Source of the DNA: Lachnospiraceae bacterium
GTDB lineage: Bacteria > Bacillota_A > Clostridia > Lachnospirales > Lachnospiraceae
Reading direction: 5' to 3'
Assembly (NCBI GenBank): GCA_004556565.1
Contig: SFGN01000010.1
Coordinates: 1-64,000 of the forward strand
DNA: 64,000 nucleotides
This document shows, piece by piece, positions 6,460 through 15,780 of this stretch. Every line of letters begins with the position of its first letter. Positions within the stretch are counted from its first letter, which is position 1. Under the pieces are notes generated by a model. It had not been told where the DNA came from. It ran no database searches and was given only the letters and a program-made list of their open reading frames with translations. The translations under genes and the position numbers were made by a program.

Positions 6460-8511
6460 ATGAGTACAGTTTATATGAATCGTGAATTATCATGGTTAAA
6501 ATTTAATGAGAGAGTGCTGGAAGAAGCAGAATCTTCAGAAGTCCCTCTTTGCGAGAGGCTGACATTTGCATCCATTTACCAGACAAATCTGGATGAGTTT
6601 TTTATGGTAAGAGTCGGTTCGCTGATTGATCAGATGTTGTTGGATGAGACAATAAAAGACAACAAGACGATGCTGACCTCCAAAGAACAGATTTCTGCAA
6701 TTCTGAGTCAGGTTCGCTCTCTGAATGGAAGAAGAGATGCCGTCTATGGCGATCTGATGAAACAACTGGAGGCATATGGAGTGAAGCTGGTGGATTTTCG
6801 TCAGATCGGAAAGGAAGAGAGCTCTTATCTTGAAAAATATTTTAATGCGGAAATTGCACCGCTGATTTCTCCGACAGTTGTGGGTAAACGACAGCCATTT
6901 CCGTTTTTAAGAAATAAAGAGATTTATATTGTGGCGGTCCTCGAGACAAGAAACAAAAAAGAGAGGATTGGTATTATTCCGTGTACCAATACAGTGTTCA
7001 GGCGGCTGATCGAGCTTCCGACGATGAAAGGAAGCTTTATGCTCTCCGAGGAATTGATTCTTCATTTTGTGCCGAAGGTATTCAAAGGATACAAGATCAA
7101 GGCAAAGTCTTTGATCCGTGTTACAAGGAATGCCGATATTGATGCGGATGCACTATACGATGAGGATCTGGATTACCGGGAGTTTATGGCGGATCTGATA
7201 AAACGCAGGAAGAAATTGTGCCCGGTGCGTCTGGAATTATCCCGTGAGATGGACGGGGATGTGGTGGACGCACTCTGCAAATATCTGAAACTGGATAATA
7301 CTCATGTGTTCAGAGGGGAGACACCTCTTGATCTGTCCTTTGTATTTGAGATACAGGACCGGCTGCGTCACAGGACAGAATTATTCTATGGCAAGAGGGT
7401 TCCGCAGAAAACACCACAGTTTAAAGACGGGCAAAGTATTATCAGCCAGATTGAGGAGGAGGATAAGCTGCTGTCTTATCCATATGAGTCTATCCGTCCG
7501 TTTCTCCATCTTTTGACGGAGGCGGCCGAAGATAAAGATGTTCTTTCTATAAAAATGACATTGTACCGGGTCGCAAAACAGAGCAAGGTTGTCGAGGCAT
7601 TGATCGAAGCGGCGGAGAACGGGAAAGAGGTTGTCGTCCTGGTAGAGCTCAGGGCGAGATTTGATGAAGAGAACAACATTGAATGGTCCAGAAGACTTGA
7701 GGCGGCAGGATGTCAGGTTATTTACGGGCTGGAAGGGTATAAAGTACACTCTAAACTTTGCCTGATTACGAGAAAAAAAGGGGAGCATGTCGAGTATATC
7801 ACACAGGTCGGCACCGGAAATTATAACGAAAAGACATCGCGTTTGTATACCGATCTTTCTTTTATGACATCAAATGTTGATATCGGCATTGAAGCCGCGA
7901 ATGTATTCCAGGCACTTTCCAAGGGGGAAGTTATTGAGGAGACAGCGCATCTGATGGTTGCTCCGCATTGCCTGCAGAATAAAGTCCTTGCACTGATCGA
8001 CCGGGAGATTGCATCTGCGAATAATGGACAACAGGCTTATATCGGGCTGAAGCTGAATTCATTGACAGATAAAGCTATCATAGATAAGCTGATAGAAGCA
8101 TCCAAAGCAGGCGTTAAGATAGATATGATCATACGCGGTATCTGCTGCCTGATTCCCGGCATAAAAGGGGAAACCGAAAATATCCGTGTCCTGAGCATCG
8201 TGGGAAGATTTCTGGAGCATTCCAGAATTTATATTTTCGGATGCGGGGAGAGGAGAGAATACTATATTGCTTCTGCTGATTATATGACACGTAATACTGT
8301 ACGGAGAGTTGAGGTCGCCGCTCCGATTACATACGGGCCCCTGAAGGCAAAGCTTCAGGAAATGTTTGACGTCATGCTCAGCGATAATGTACAGGCACGC
8401 GAGGAAGGTCCGGACGGCATTTATGTAAGAGTACTAAACGATTTGCCTGCGGTTAATTCCCAGGAATTATTCTATCAACAGGCTTATCAGCAGAATGTGA
8501 AAGAAGAATAA
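6460..8511 (+). CDS. ppk1: Polyphosphate kinase 1
   Basis: 683 residues, usual for the family. The N-terminal domain begins NRELSWLKFNERVLEEA, the hallmark of PPK1. The catalytic core is built of two phospholipase-D-like halves with H430 (YKVHSKL), the expected autophosphorylated histidine, and H587 (LEHSRIY), the second essential histidine. It makes polyphosphate from ATP reversibly at the cytoplasmic face. The start has GAGGAGGAG upstream. No ppx lies next to it. The next gene is 129 bases on, in the same direction, and may have its own promoter. In E. coli polyphosphate stimulates Lon; lon (frameshifted here) and an alarmone synthetase lie 28-30 kb away. Confidence 0.96.
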   Translation: MSTVYMNRELSWLKFNERVLEEAESSEVPLCERLTFASIYQTNLDEFFMVRVGSLIDQMLLDETIKDNKTMLTSKEQISAILSQVRSLNGRRDAVYGDLMKQLEAYGVKLVDFRQIGKEESSYLEKYFNAEIAPLISPTVVGKRQPFPFLRNKEIYIVAVLETRNKKERIGIIPCTNTVFRRLIELPTMKGSFMLSEELILHFVPKVFKGYKIKAKSLIRVTRNADIDADALYDEDLDYREFMADLIKRRKKLCPVRLELSREMDGDVVDALCKYLKLDNTHVFRGETPLDLSFVFEIQDRLRHRTELFYGKRVPQKTPQFKDGQSIISQIEEEDKLLSYPYESIRPFLHLLTEAAEDKDVLSIKMTLYRVAKQSKVVEALIEAAENGKEVVVLVELRARFDEENNIEWSRRLEAAGCQVIYGLEGYKVHSKLCLITRKKGEHVEYITQVGTGNYNEKTSRLYTDLSFMTSNVDIGIEAANVFQALSKGEVIEETAHLMVAPHCLQNKVLALIDREIASANNGQQAYIGLKLNSLTDKAIIDKLIEASKAGVKIDMIIRGICCLIPGIKGETENIRVLSIVGRFLEHSRIYIFGCGERREYYIASADYMTRNTVRRVEVAAPITYGPLKAKLQEMFDVMLSDNVQAREEGPDGIYVRVLNDLPAVNSQELFYQQAYQQNVKEE

Positions 8512-8640
8512 GCAGTATAGAATAAATTGTCCGGTATTGTATCCGCGGCTCTGATTTTTAAGAAAATCTTAGGAATATTTTTACAGCCTCCTTTATATTA
8601 GCCCGTTATAATCATGGTTAGTTTAGAGGAGGCTGTGTTT

Positions 8641-9681
8641 ATGAAATATATCACTTTTGTTATACCGTGTTATAATTCTCAGGATTATATGAGAAGATGT
8701 GTGGATTCTCTGCTTCCCGGCGGCGATGATGTGGAAATACTGATTATCGATGACGGCTCTACGGACGCCACGGGGGAAATTGCGGATGAATATGAAAAGT
8801 ATTTCCCCGATATTGTTAAAGCAGTACATAAGGAAAACGGCGGACATGGCTCGGGAGTCAACAAAGGGCTTGAGATGGCGCAGGGGATTTATTATAAGGT
8901 TGTCGATTCTGATGACTGGCTGGATGAGGCATCTTATGACAGGCTGTTGGAAAAGGTACGCGGTTTCTGTGACTGGGGAATGTATGGGAATGAGGATGCA
9001 CTTCCTGATTTGTTTGTATGCAATTATGTATATGACCATCTGGAAAAGGGAATCACATCCTCTGTGAGTTATGGGAATGTTTTCCCGGAAGAGAAAATCT
9101 GCGGCTGGAACGATACAAAACGGTTTTATCCGTCACAGTATCTGGTTATGCATTCATTGATTTTCAGGACGGAAATCCTGAAAAAATCAGGGGTGGTGCT
9201 TCCTGAGCATATGTTTTATGTGGATAATCTGTTTGCATGCCAGCCGCTTCCCTTCGTGGAACGTATTTATTATATCAATATTGATCTGTACCATTATTAT
9301 CTGGGCAGAAATGACCAGTCCGTGAATGAGAAGGTCCTGATCAGCAGAATCGACCAGCAAATTAAGGTGACGGAGCTGGTATCGGAATGTGTGGATCTGG
9401 AGCAGGTAAAAATAATATCTCCGAAACTGGAACAGTATATGTGCCGGAATATTTCTGTCATGATGGCGATTTCTTCTGTCCATCTGCTGCTGATGCAATC
9501 CGAGGAAGGGCTTGAAAAGAGGAAGGGACTGTGGGACGGCATGAGGGGTCGTAATCCGGTGCTGTACCGCCGCCTGAAATACAAGACTCTTTGCGGTCTT
9601 ACATATCTCCCCGGAAAGGCAGGAAGGATGCTGACGGTGGGAGGATACAGAATCGCACGGAAGATTTACCGGTTTCAATAA
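8641..9681 (+). CDS. Family 2 glycosyltransferase
   Basis: 346 residues from ATG 8641, with AGGAGG 8 bases upstream; the in-frame ATG at 8614 lacks this. The GT-A fold is visible: ITFVIPCYN, nucleotide-binding LIIDDGSTD at ~38, and metal-binding VDSDDW at ~86. It transfers a sugar from a nucleotide donor to an unknown acceptor at the membrane. The C-terminal third has no clear membrane helix. It is first in a tight run with a permuted NlpC/P60-like protein and a flippase-type membrane protein, suggesting work on a glycolipid or envelope polymer. Confidence 0.88.
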   Translation: MKYITFVIPCYNSQDYMRRCVDSLLPGGDDVEILIIDDGSTDATGEIADEYEKYFPDIVKAVHKENGGHGSGVNKGLEMAQGIYYKVVDSDDWLDEASYDRLLEKVRGFCDWGMYGNEDALPDLFVCNYVYDHLEKGITSSVSYGNVFPEEKICGWNDTKRFYPSQYLVMHSLIFRTEILKKSGVVLPEHMFYVDNLFACQPLPFVERIYYINIDLYHYYLGRNDQSVNEKVLISRIDQQIKVTELVSECVDLEQVKIISPKLEQYMCRNISVMMAISSVHLLLMQSEEGLEKRKGLWDGMRGRNPVLYRRLKYKTLCGLTYLPGKAGRMLTVGGYRIARKIYRFQ

Positions 9682-9702
9682 TAAGGAAGGAATAAGAAAG
9701 AA

Positions 9703-10284
9703 ATGGCTCATTTATATATAGCACTTGTAGATACGCCGGGCTTTTTTGCGGCGCTGATACGCTTTTTCATAAAACAGAGATATATTCATGTGGTTCTGGC
9801 TTTTGACGCGAAGCTGGAGGAAGCCTACAGTGTCGGAAGAAGACATCCGGCCGTGCCTTTTCTGGCAGGCGTTGAAAGAGAAGACAAACATGAAATCTGC
9901 CGGGTATTCCCGGAAGCACGTTATATGATCGCCAGGATCGACTGCACCGTGGAACAGAAAAGAAGGATAAAAAGGAGAATGCGGCGCGACTGGGAGCAGC
10001 GATATTCTTATCATTATGCGATCATAGGGCTTCCGTTTATTATCATGAAGAAACCTTTTTATCAAAAAAAACATTACACATGTTCTTCGTATATTGCACA
10101 GGTACTGGAAGAGAGCGGCATCCGGATTGCTGACAAGCATTTTTCTCTTGTGACGCCCAGGGATTTTTATGAATACGAAGATAAGCAGATGATTTTTGAG
10201 GGTGGATTGACAGAAATCATTGATTCGGAAGAAATTATTGAATTTTCGGAAAAGGAAAATATGCAGGATGGAGGTTTGTTATGA
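9703..10284 (+). CDS. Permuted NlpC/P60 (YiiX/YebB-like) fold protein
   Basis: 193 residues. The order of the likely active site is permuted papain-like: a histidine near the N-terminus (H29 in YIHVVLAF) and a cysteine at the start of a helix (C127 in HYTCSSYIAQVLEESG), followed by SLVTPRDFYEY. YiiX/YebB-like proteins of this fold are thought to be cysteine peptidases, amidases or acyltransferases acting on lipids or envelope material. No signal peptide is visible, so it appears cytoplasmic or peripheral. It overlaps the next gene by 4 bases (ATGA), which implies translational coupling. The substrate is unknown. Confidence 0.65.
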   Translation: MAHLYIALVDTPGFFAALIRFFIKQRYIHVVLAFDAKLEEAYSVGRRHPAVPFLAGVEREDKHEICRVFPEARYMIARIDCTVEQKRRIKRRMRRDWEQRYSYHYAIIGLPFIIMKKPFYQKKHYTCSSYIAQVLEESGIRIADKHFSLVTPRDFYEYEDKQMIFEGGLTEIIDSEEIIEFSEKENMQDGGLL

Positions 10285-11312
10285 ATCAGCAGGCAGACAG
10301 GAAAACAGGAATACAGTTCATTGTGTTTCTGATCATCATGATATTGACCTTGTATGCTGTGACAAGTGGACAGGACCTGGGGCAGGTGATGCATGCGCTT
10401 AGTCAGATGTCACCTCTGTATCTGGGAACTGCAGTTGCAACGGCGCTTTTTTTTGTCAGCGCAGAAGGATGCATGATCTGGTATCTGATGATTTCTCTGG
10501 ACGGGAGAAGCAGCCTTCCCAGGTGTATTGCATATTCATTTATCGGATTTTTTTATTCAGGGATCACGCCTTCGGCTACCGGAGGGCAGCCTATGCAGCT
10601 TTATCATATGCAGAAGGACGGCAATAAACTGGCTGACAGTTCGGTGGTATTGATGACGGTGGCACTGGTTTATAAGTTTGTGCTGGTTATTATCGGTATA
10701 GGAATCCTGATTTTCTGGAACGGGCCGCTTCGTTCTTATCTCGACAGCTATTATCCGCTTTATCTGTTGGGGCTGTCGCTGAATACCGGTCTGGTAGTCA
10801 TACTTGCAGCTGTAATGCTTGCACCGGGAGCTATGCAGGGAATCGTGATCGGTGTTGAGCGTCTTCTTGTACGTGTGAAAATTTTAAAACATTCAGAAGA
10901 GAGAGAAAGGAAGATTTCCGGGTTTGTACAGGGATACCGGGAAGCAGTGGAGTTTTTGACAACACACCGGCGGAAAGTGGCGGCAGTAGTACTGTTTACA
11001 TTTGTGCAGAGGGCAAGCGTGTTTCTTTTGACATGGATTGTTTACAGAAGTTTCCCCCTGGAAGGAACAGACATGCTAACGGTTGTGTTTTTGCAGGCGT
11101 CAGTCTATATCGCCGTAGATATGCTTCCGATTCCGGGGGCTCAGGGTATTACGGAGCTGATGTACCAGGGAGTGTTTAAACATGTCTTTACAGACGGATT
11201 CCTGATGCCGTCTTTATATGTGACCAGAGGCATTAATTTTTATCTGATGCTGCTGATAAGTCTTTTGGTGGTGATCGGAAATGCTGTCAGAGAAAGGGTA
11301 AAAAGAGAGTAA
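10281..11312 (+). CDS. Lysylphosphatidylglycerol synthase-type membrane protein (UPF0104, flippase domain)
   Basis: 343 residues, about eight membrane helices, corresponding to the N-terminal membrane half of MprF without the tRNA-dependent synthase half. Family signatures include GFFYSGITPSATGGQPMQLYHM and the C-terminal PIPGAQGITELMY. Stand-alone members (YbhN/AglD-like) are proposed lipid or glycolipid flippases. GGAGG precedes the start and the first codons overlap the preceding gene. With the GT2 gene and the NlpC/P60-like gene it could form a system that makes, modifies and flips a glycolipid. That is inference from gene order. Confidence 0.85.
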   Translation: MNQQADRKTGIQFIVFLIIMILTLYAVTSGQDLGQVMHALSQMSPLYLGTAVATALFFVSAEGCMIWYLMISLDGRSSLPRCIAYSFIGFFYSGITPSATGGQPMQLYHMQKDGNKLADSSVVLMTVALVYKFVLVIIGIGILIFWNGPLRSYLDSYYPLYLLGLSLNTGLVVILAAVMLAPGAMQGIVIGVERLLVRVKILKHSEERERKISGFVQGYREAVEFLTTHRRKVAAVVLFTFVQRASVFLLTWIVYRSFPLEGTDMLTVVFLQASVYIAVDMLPIPGAQGITELMYQGVFKHVFTDGFLMPSLYVTRGINFYLMLLISLLVVIGNAVRERVKRE

Positions 11313-11314
11313 AA

Positions 11315-11338
11315 GAATCCGGATTTTAAGCCGGATTC
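11315..11338 (-). terminator. Hairpin terminator overlapping the end of the cation efflux gene
   Basis: GAATCCGG (11315-11322) and CCGGATTC (11331-11338) form a perfect 8-base stem with an 8-base loop. On the minus strand it is followed by TTTT. It includes the last codons of the cation efflux gene and lies between convergent genes. Confidence 0.65.
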
Positions 11339-12204
11339 ACATGTACCATGCAGTGTTTTACCTGCGGGAAGCTTTCTTCGATTTTGTCATGCACTTCTTC
11401 TGCGATACAATGAGCGTCTTTTAGCAGCAGGTTGCCGTCAGCAGCAATCTCAATATCAACGTAGATTTTGGAAGCAAATATACGTGTCCGTATATCGTCA
11501 AGGCGGATGACGCCCGGGTTAGCTTCTATTACAGCGCGCATTTCATCAACCACTTCAGGATCACAGGCTTTATCAACCATCTTATCCATTGCATCTTTAA
11601 AAATATCAAAGGCTGCTTTTATGATAAACAGGCAGATGACAACGCTGGCGATGCTGTCCATGACCGGGAAGCCCAGGCGAGAGCCGAGGATACCGATAAA
11701 TGCGCCGACAGATGAGAGGGCATCCGAGCGGTGGTGCCATGCATCTGCCATGAGGGCTCCGGAGTTAATCTTTTTCGCCGCATTCCTCGTGTACCAGTAC
11801 ATCCATTCTTTTGTTATGATGGAGATGACGGCGGCGGCAAGTGCCAGCTTTCCCGGAATTTCCAATGCATCATAATGACCGCTTAATATGTTAGATACTC
11901 CTTCACTTCCGATGCCGAGTCCGGTTGCAAAGAGGATAATCGCAAGGACGATGGAAGCAACGCATTCCAGACGTTCATGTCCGTAAGGATGGTCTTTATC
12001 CGAATGACGTCCGGCAATCTGCACACCGATAATGACAATAATGGTACTGAATACATCTGATGCCGAGTGGACGGCATCGGAAACCATGGCACCGGAGTGT
12101 GCCAGAAGACCTGCTGCGAGCTTAAACACGGACAGCAGGAGATTGATAATGATGCTGACTGCCGAGACCTTCATGGCGATTGTTGTTTCGTTTGATTTCT
12201 GCAT
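11326..12204 (-). CDS. Cation diffusion facilitator (CDF) family metal efflux protein
   Basis: 292 residues with six membrane helices and a C-terminal cytoplasmic ferredoxin-like domain (~205-292, HDKIEESFPQVKHCMVHVNP). The transport site appears in helices II and V as HSASD and HHRSD, matching paired His/Asp ligands for Zn(II), Fe(II) or Mn(II). A cytoplasmic DKDHPYGHER loop is typical of the FieF/MntE branch. It exports divalent metal using proton exchange. GGAGG lies 7 bases before the start. No metalloregulator is adjacent; a DtxR-type regulator lies 13 kb away. The exact metal is not predictable from this. Confidence 0.9.
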   Translation of the reverse strand: MQKSNETTIAMKVSAVSIIINLLLSVFKLAAGLLAHSGAMVSDAVHSASDVFSTIIVIIGVQIAGRHSDKDHPYGHERLECVASIVLAIILFATGLGIGSEGVSNILSGHYDALEIPGKLALAAAVISIITKEWMYWYTRNAAKKINSGALMADAWHHRSDALSSVGAFIGILGSRLGFPVMDSIASVVICLFIIKAAFDIFKDAMDKMVDKACDPEVVDEMRAVIEANPGVIRLDDIRTRIFASKIYVDIEIAADGNLLLKDAHCIAEEVHDKIEESFPQVKHCMVHVNPA

Positions 12205-12329
12205 AGATTAACCTCCTTCTAATACCTGCAGGATCTGCTGTGGCCATTCATTCAGGATGCATGGCGGCAAATAATGGTTTACAGGCCTGTCTTTTCATAT
12301 GCATGGCAACTTTTACATAATCTTCCCAT

Positions 12330-12824
12330 TTATGAACGGAATTCTTTCAGATGCAGAATCCGCTGGTTGCGGCTTCCGCGGAATTCAAGACTTAAATCCT
12401 TTTCCGCTTCAATGAACTCACCATCCACCAACACATCAATATAGGAGAGCATTTCTTCAGTGACAGAAGTGTACACTTTTCCGCCTTCTGTCAAATCTAC
12501 GTCATAAAGGTAGCCGGTATAGCACCAGATGGATTTCTCCGGAAATGTCTCCCGGATTTTTTTGAGAAGCTTCACAAGCTCCTGCTGGTTTTCTGGTTCA
12601 AACGGCTCGCCGCCAAGAAGGGTGAAGCCTTCGATATAAGCGAAGCTGAGTGCTTTCAGGATTTCGTCTTCCGTTTCCCCGGTGTAGGGCTGACCGTAAT
12701 GAAAATCCCAGGTCTCGGCATTGAAGCACCCTTTGCAGTGATGCCTGCAGCCGGATACAAACAGACTGACCCGGACTCCCGGTCCGTCAGCGATATCATA
12801 TTTTTTAATTGCAGCGTAATTCAT
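12330..12824 (-). CDS. nrdG: Anaerobic ribonucleotide reductase activating protein
   Basis: 164 residues from ATG 12824 (MNYAAIKKYDIADGPG), preferred over 12836 because a TGGAG motif lies at proper distance. It is a radical SAM enzyme: C26-x3-C30-x2-C33 (GCRHHCKGCFN) binds the 4Fe-4S cluster, and the GGEPF motif (LLGGEPFEPENQ) contacts SAM. It generates the glycyl radical on NrdD by reductive SAM cleavage. It lies 45 bases downstream of nrdD on the same strand, the standard arrangement. Confidence 0.95.
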   Translation of the reverse strand: MNYAAIKKYDIADGPGVRVSLFVSGCRHHCKGCFNAETWDFHYGQPYTGETEDEILKALSFAYIEGFTLLGGEPFEPENQQELVKLLKKIRETFPEKSIWCYTGYLYDVDLTEGGKVYTSVTEEMLSYIDVLVDGEFIEAEKDLSLEFRGSRNQRILHLKEFRS

Positions 12825-12869
12825 AAAAGTCTCCATTCCACCGCCTTTATGCCGGCGAGTCTTGAATTA

Positions 12870-15059
12870 TTACAGGTGGAGTACGCGGTCTTTGATCTCC
12901 TGTGTACGTCCCTGATTCCAGAACTGAGTTCCGATATAGCCGCAGGTACGTCTTGCAACAGCCATTTTATTCTGGTCGCGGTTGCCGCAGTTCGGGCATT
13001 CCCAGACAAGCTTTCCGGATTCGTCCTCTTTGATGAGAATCTCTCCGTCATAACCGCAGCACTCGCAGAAATCACTCTTTGTATTCAGCTCGGCATACAT
13101 GATATGCTCATAAATAAACTGCAGGACGGAAAGTACTGCCGGAATATTGTGCTGCATATTCGGCACCTCGATATAGCTTATTGCGCCGCCCGGTGACAGC
13201 TTCTGGAACTCGGATTCAAATTCCAGCTTGTCAAAAGCGTTGATTTCTTCTGTTACATGGACATGGTAGCTGTTTGTGATATAGTTCTTGTCCGTAACTC
13301 CCTTGATGATTCCGAAACGTTTCTGCAGGCATTTCGCAAATTTGTAAGTCGTGGATTCCATCGGAGTCCCGTATACGGAATAACTGATGTTTTCAGCTTC
13401 CTTCCATTCTTTACATTTGTCATTGAGGCGCTGCATGACTGCAAGGGCAAACGGCTTTGCCTCCGGATCGGTGTGGGATTTCCCGAGCATCCTCATACAC
13501 ATCTCATAAAGTCCTGCATATCCGAGGGAAATCGTAGAATATCCGTTATAGAGCAGCTTGTCGATCGTTTCACCTTTTTTCAGCCTTGCCAAAGCACCGT
13601 ACTGCCACAGGATCGGTGCAACATCAGAAATTGTTCCGAGCAGACGTTCGTGGCGGCAGCGGAGGGCACGGTGGCAAAGCTCCAGACGTTCATCGAGGAT
13701 TTCCCAGAATTTGTCCATATCTCCTTCGGAAGAGCAGGCGACATCTACCAGATTGATGGTAACGACACCCTGATTGAAACGGCCGTAAAACTTATGGCTT
13801 CCGTCCGGGTTGCGCTGGGAATCTTCCACGGTAAGGAAAGAACGGCATCCCATACAGGTATATACATTGCCCTGTTTCAGTTCCTTCATGATTTTTGCAG
13901 AAATATAATCCGGCACCATTCTTTTTGCGGAACACTGAGCGGCAAGCTTTGTCAGTTCCCAGTATCTTGAGCCTTCAGTGACATTATCTTCATCCAGTAC
14001 ATAAATCAGTTTCGGGAATGCCGGGGTGATCCATACGCCTTTTTCATTTTTTACACCCTGCATCCTCTGAACAAGGACTTCTTCGATAATCATGGCGAGA
14101 TCGTCGCGGATCTGTCCCTCCGGAACTTCATCCAGATACATGAAAACGGTGACAAACGGGGCCTGACCGTTACAGGTCATCAGCGTGATAAGCTGGTACT
14201 GGATTGTCTGGATTCCGCTTTTAACTTCTTCACGGAGTCTGCGTTCTGTAATCTTGTTGATAATGGCTTCATCCATAGATTCACCGCACTCCTGACGTTC
14301 TGCGATGACGCTCTTTTTCAGCTTTTGCCGGCTGATGTCAACGAACGGTGCCAGATGTGCCAGGGTGAAAGACTGTCCGCCGTACTGATTGCTTGCTACC
14401 TGGGCTACGATCTGTGTCGTGACATTGCAGGCGGTAAAGAAGCTGTGCGGCTTTTCGATAAGTGTTTCACTGATGACGGTGCCGTTCTGCAGCATATCTT
14501 CCAGATTGATCAGGTCACAGTTGTGCTCTTTTTGTGCAAAATAATCTGTGTCATGGAAATGGATGATCCCTTCTTCATGCGCCTGTACGATATCTTCCGG
14601 AAGAAGTACGCGGCGGGAGAGGTCTTTGCTGACTTCACCTGCCATATAATCCCTCTGTGTGGAATTGATGACCGGATTTTTGTTGGAATTCTCCTGCTTT
14701 ACTTCTTCATTCAAATGCTCGATAAGAGCAAGGATGCCGTTATCCGTGGTGTTGCTCTTACGGGCAAGCTCACGTCTGTAACGGTAACGGACATATTTCT
14801 GAGCAACCTCGTAAGCACGCATGCCCATGATTCCTGTCTCCACCATATCCTGTATATCTTCCACGTTGACCGCATGTCCCGTTTCCTGAACCTGCTTTGC
14901 AATATCGTCTGCGATCGCACGGATCTGGTATTCATTCATTTTATGAATATTGTCCACTTCATTATTCGCTGCTGTGATTGCATTGATGATTTTGAAAATG
15001 TCAAAATCAACTTCTACACCGTTGCGCTTGATAACTTTATTCTTTACTTCGACACTCAT
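12870..15059 (-). CDS. nrdD: Anaerobic (class III) ribonucleoside-triphosphate reductase
   Basis: 729 residues. An N-terminal ATP-cone (KNKVIKRNGVEVDFD..., ~1-95) provides allosteric control. The central barrel holds the substrate-site cysteines. The C-terminal zinc site is CECCGY and CPNCGN, and the glycyl radical is G707 in RRTCGYIG. It reduces NTPs to dNTPs in the absence of oxygen, normally with formate as reductant, after activation by NrdG. AAGGAG precedes the start. A NrdR-like box lies 66 bases upstream and nrdR itself is in this window at 52120, so NrdR control is likely. Confidence 0.96.
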   Translation of the reverse strand: MSVEVKNKVIKRNGVEVDFDIFKIINAITAANNEVDNIHKMNEYQIRAIADDIAKQVQETGHAVNVEDIQDMVETGIMGMRAYEVAQKYVRYRYRRELARKSNTTDNGILALIEHLNEEVKQENSNKNPVINSTQRDYMAGEVSKDLSRRVLLPEDIVQAHEEGIIHFHDTDYFAQKEHNCDLINLEDMLQNGTVISETLIEKPHSFFTACNVTTQIVAQVASNQYGGQSFTLAHLAPFVDISRQKLKKSVIAERQECGESMDEAIINKITERRLREEVKSGIQTIQYQLITLMTCNGQAPFVTVFMYLDEVPEGQIRDDLAMIIEEVLVQRMQGVKNEKGVWITPAFPKLIYVLDEDNVTEGSRYWELTKLAAQCSAKRMVPDYISAKIMKELKQGNVYTCMGCRSFLTVEDSQRNPDGSHKFYGRFNQGVVTINLVDVACSSEGDMDKFWEILDERLELCHRALRCRHERLLGTISDVAPILWQYGALARLKKGETIDKLLYNGYSTISLGYAGLYEMCMRMLGKSHTDPEAKPFALAVMQRLNDKCKEWKEAENISYSVYGTPMESTTYKFAKCLQKRFGIIKGVTDKNYITNSYHVHVTEEINAFDKLEFESEFQKLSPGGAISYIEVPNMQHNIPAVLSVLQFIYEHIMYAELNTKSDFCECCGYDGEILIKEDESGKLVWECPNCGNRDQNKMAVARRTCGYIGTQFWNQGRTQEIKDRVLHL

Positions 15060-15124
15060 AACCTTCTCCTTCTCTCTATAGTTTTTTCTTTATTCCGCTA
15101 AATATGGGAATGTTTGTGAAACGT

Positions 15125-15140
15125 ACCCTATATGTTGTGA
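15125..15140 (-). promoter_or_regulatory. NrdR-box-like operator upstream of nrdD
   Basis: Read on the minus strand, TCACAACATATAGGGT agrees with the general NrdR box (ACACWATATATWGTGT) at 13 of 16 positions by my count. NrdR boxes usually occur in pairs about three helical turns apart. The best partner is weak: 15095-15110 (9 of 16) or 15158-15173 (10 of 16). The interval 15060-15390 contains otherwise only A/T-rich promoter-like sequence. Confidence 0.55.
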
Positions 15141-15389
15141 TTGCTTCCTTTACATTACCACAAAATAAAGGAAAATGGAAGGAGAAATATTAACAAATTC
15201 TCAATCCGTTTTTTTTATATTTTGCCAAAAGAGGACAACTGTTTTATAACAGAATCTGAATAATAAAAAAAGTCAGAAAAAAGAGATTAAGATGATGCTG
15301 TTAAAAGAAATTTGCGCCAACAATAAAAAAAGCCTTTACAACGGGAGAATTTCGACATAAAATATAAGGCAGATAAAACCCGAATGAAT

Positions 15390-15696
15390 AAGAACGCGTT
15401 GACGAGAAGAGTACGATATGGATTGTATCAGAGAGAAATGTATTTGGTGGAAGCATTTTTACATGAAATATCCGAAGACCAGCTCCGAGCGGCCCCAATC
15501 CGGTCCGGTGATTCCGTTATCATCATGAATGAGATCTTGTAAGACGTTATAACAGACAGAGCTTCGCATGCACAGCCAAAACAGATTTCCGGCAGGGCAG
15601 GATGCAGAATCTGAAATTATGACGCATAGGAAAACAGGGTGGAACCGCGTGAACTACGTCCCTTACATTGCTGATGCAGTGTGAGGGGCTTTTTTG
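15390..15696 (+). promoter_or_regulatory. T-box riboswitch controlling thrS
   Basis: The T-box sequence AGGGTGGAACCGCG is at 15636-15649, the conserved antiterminator element that binds the uncharged tRNA acceptor end. It is followed by a terminator: GTCCCTTACATTGC pairs with GCAGTGTGAGGGGC (with G-U pairs), then TTTTTT, ending at ~15696. Upstream is a long Stem I region with AGTA and AGAGAGAA motifs near 15408-15440. A candidate specifier ACC (Thr) is at 15478-15480, following GAAG. Uncharged tRNA-Thr should favour read-through into thrS. The 5' limit is approximate. Confidence 0.88.
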
Positions 15697-15780
15697 GTTT
15701 TAGGGAAGGAATGAATATTTCCATGAACGCAGGCTTTTCGGGTTCTGTGTTTCAATACAAAGAAAGGAATGGTAGACATT

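Noticed and set aside
13257..13970. 237-codon frame on the plus strand over nrdD
   Set aside because: Antisense shadow of nrdD, no family features.
14325..15101. 258-codon frame on the plus strand over nrdD
   Set aside because: It is antisense to the well-supported nrdD coding sequence and has no recognisable domain.
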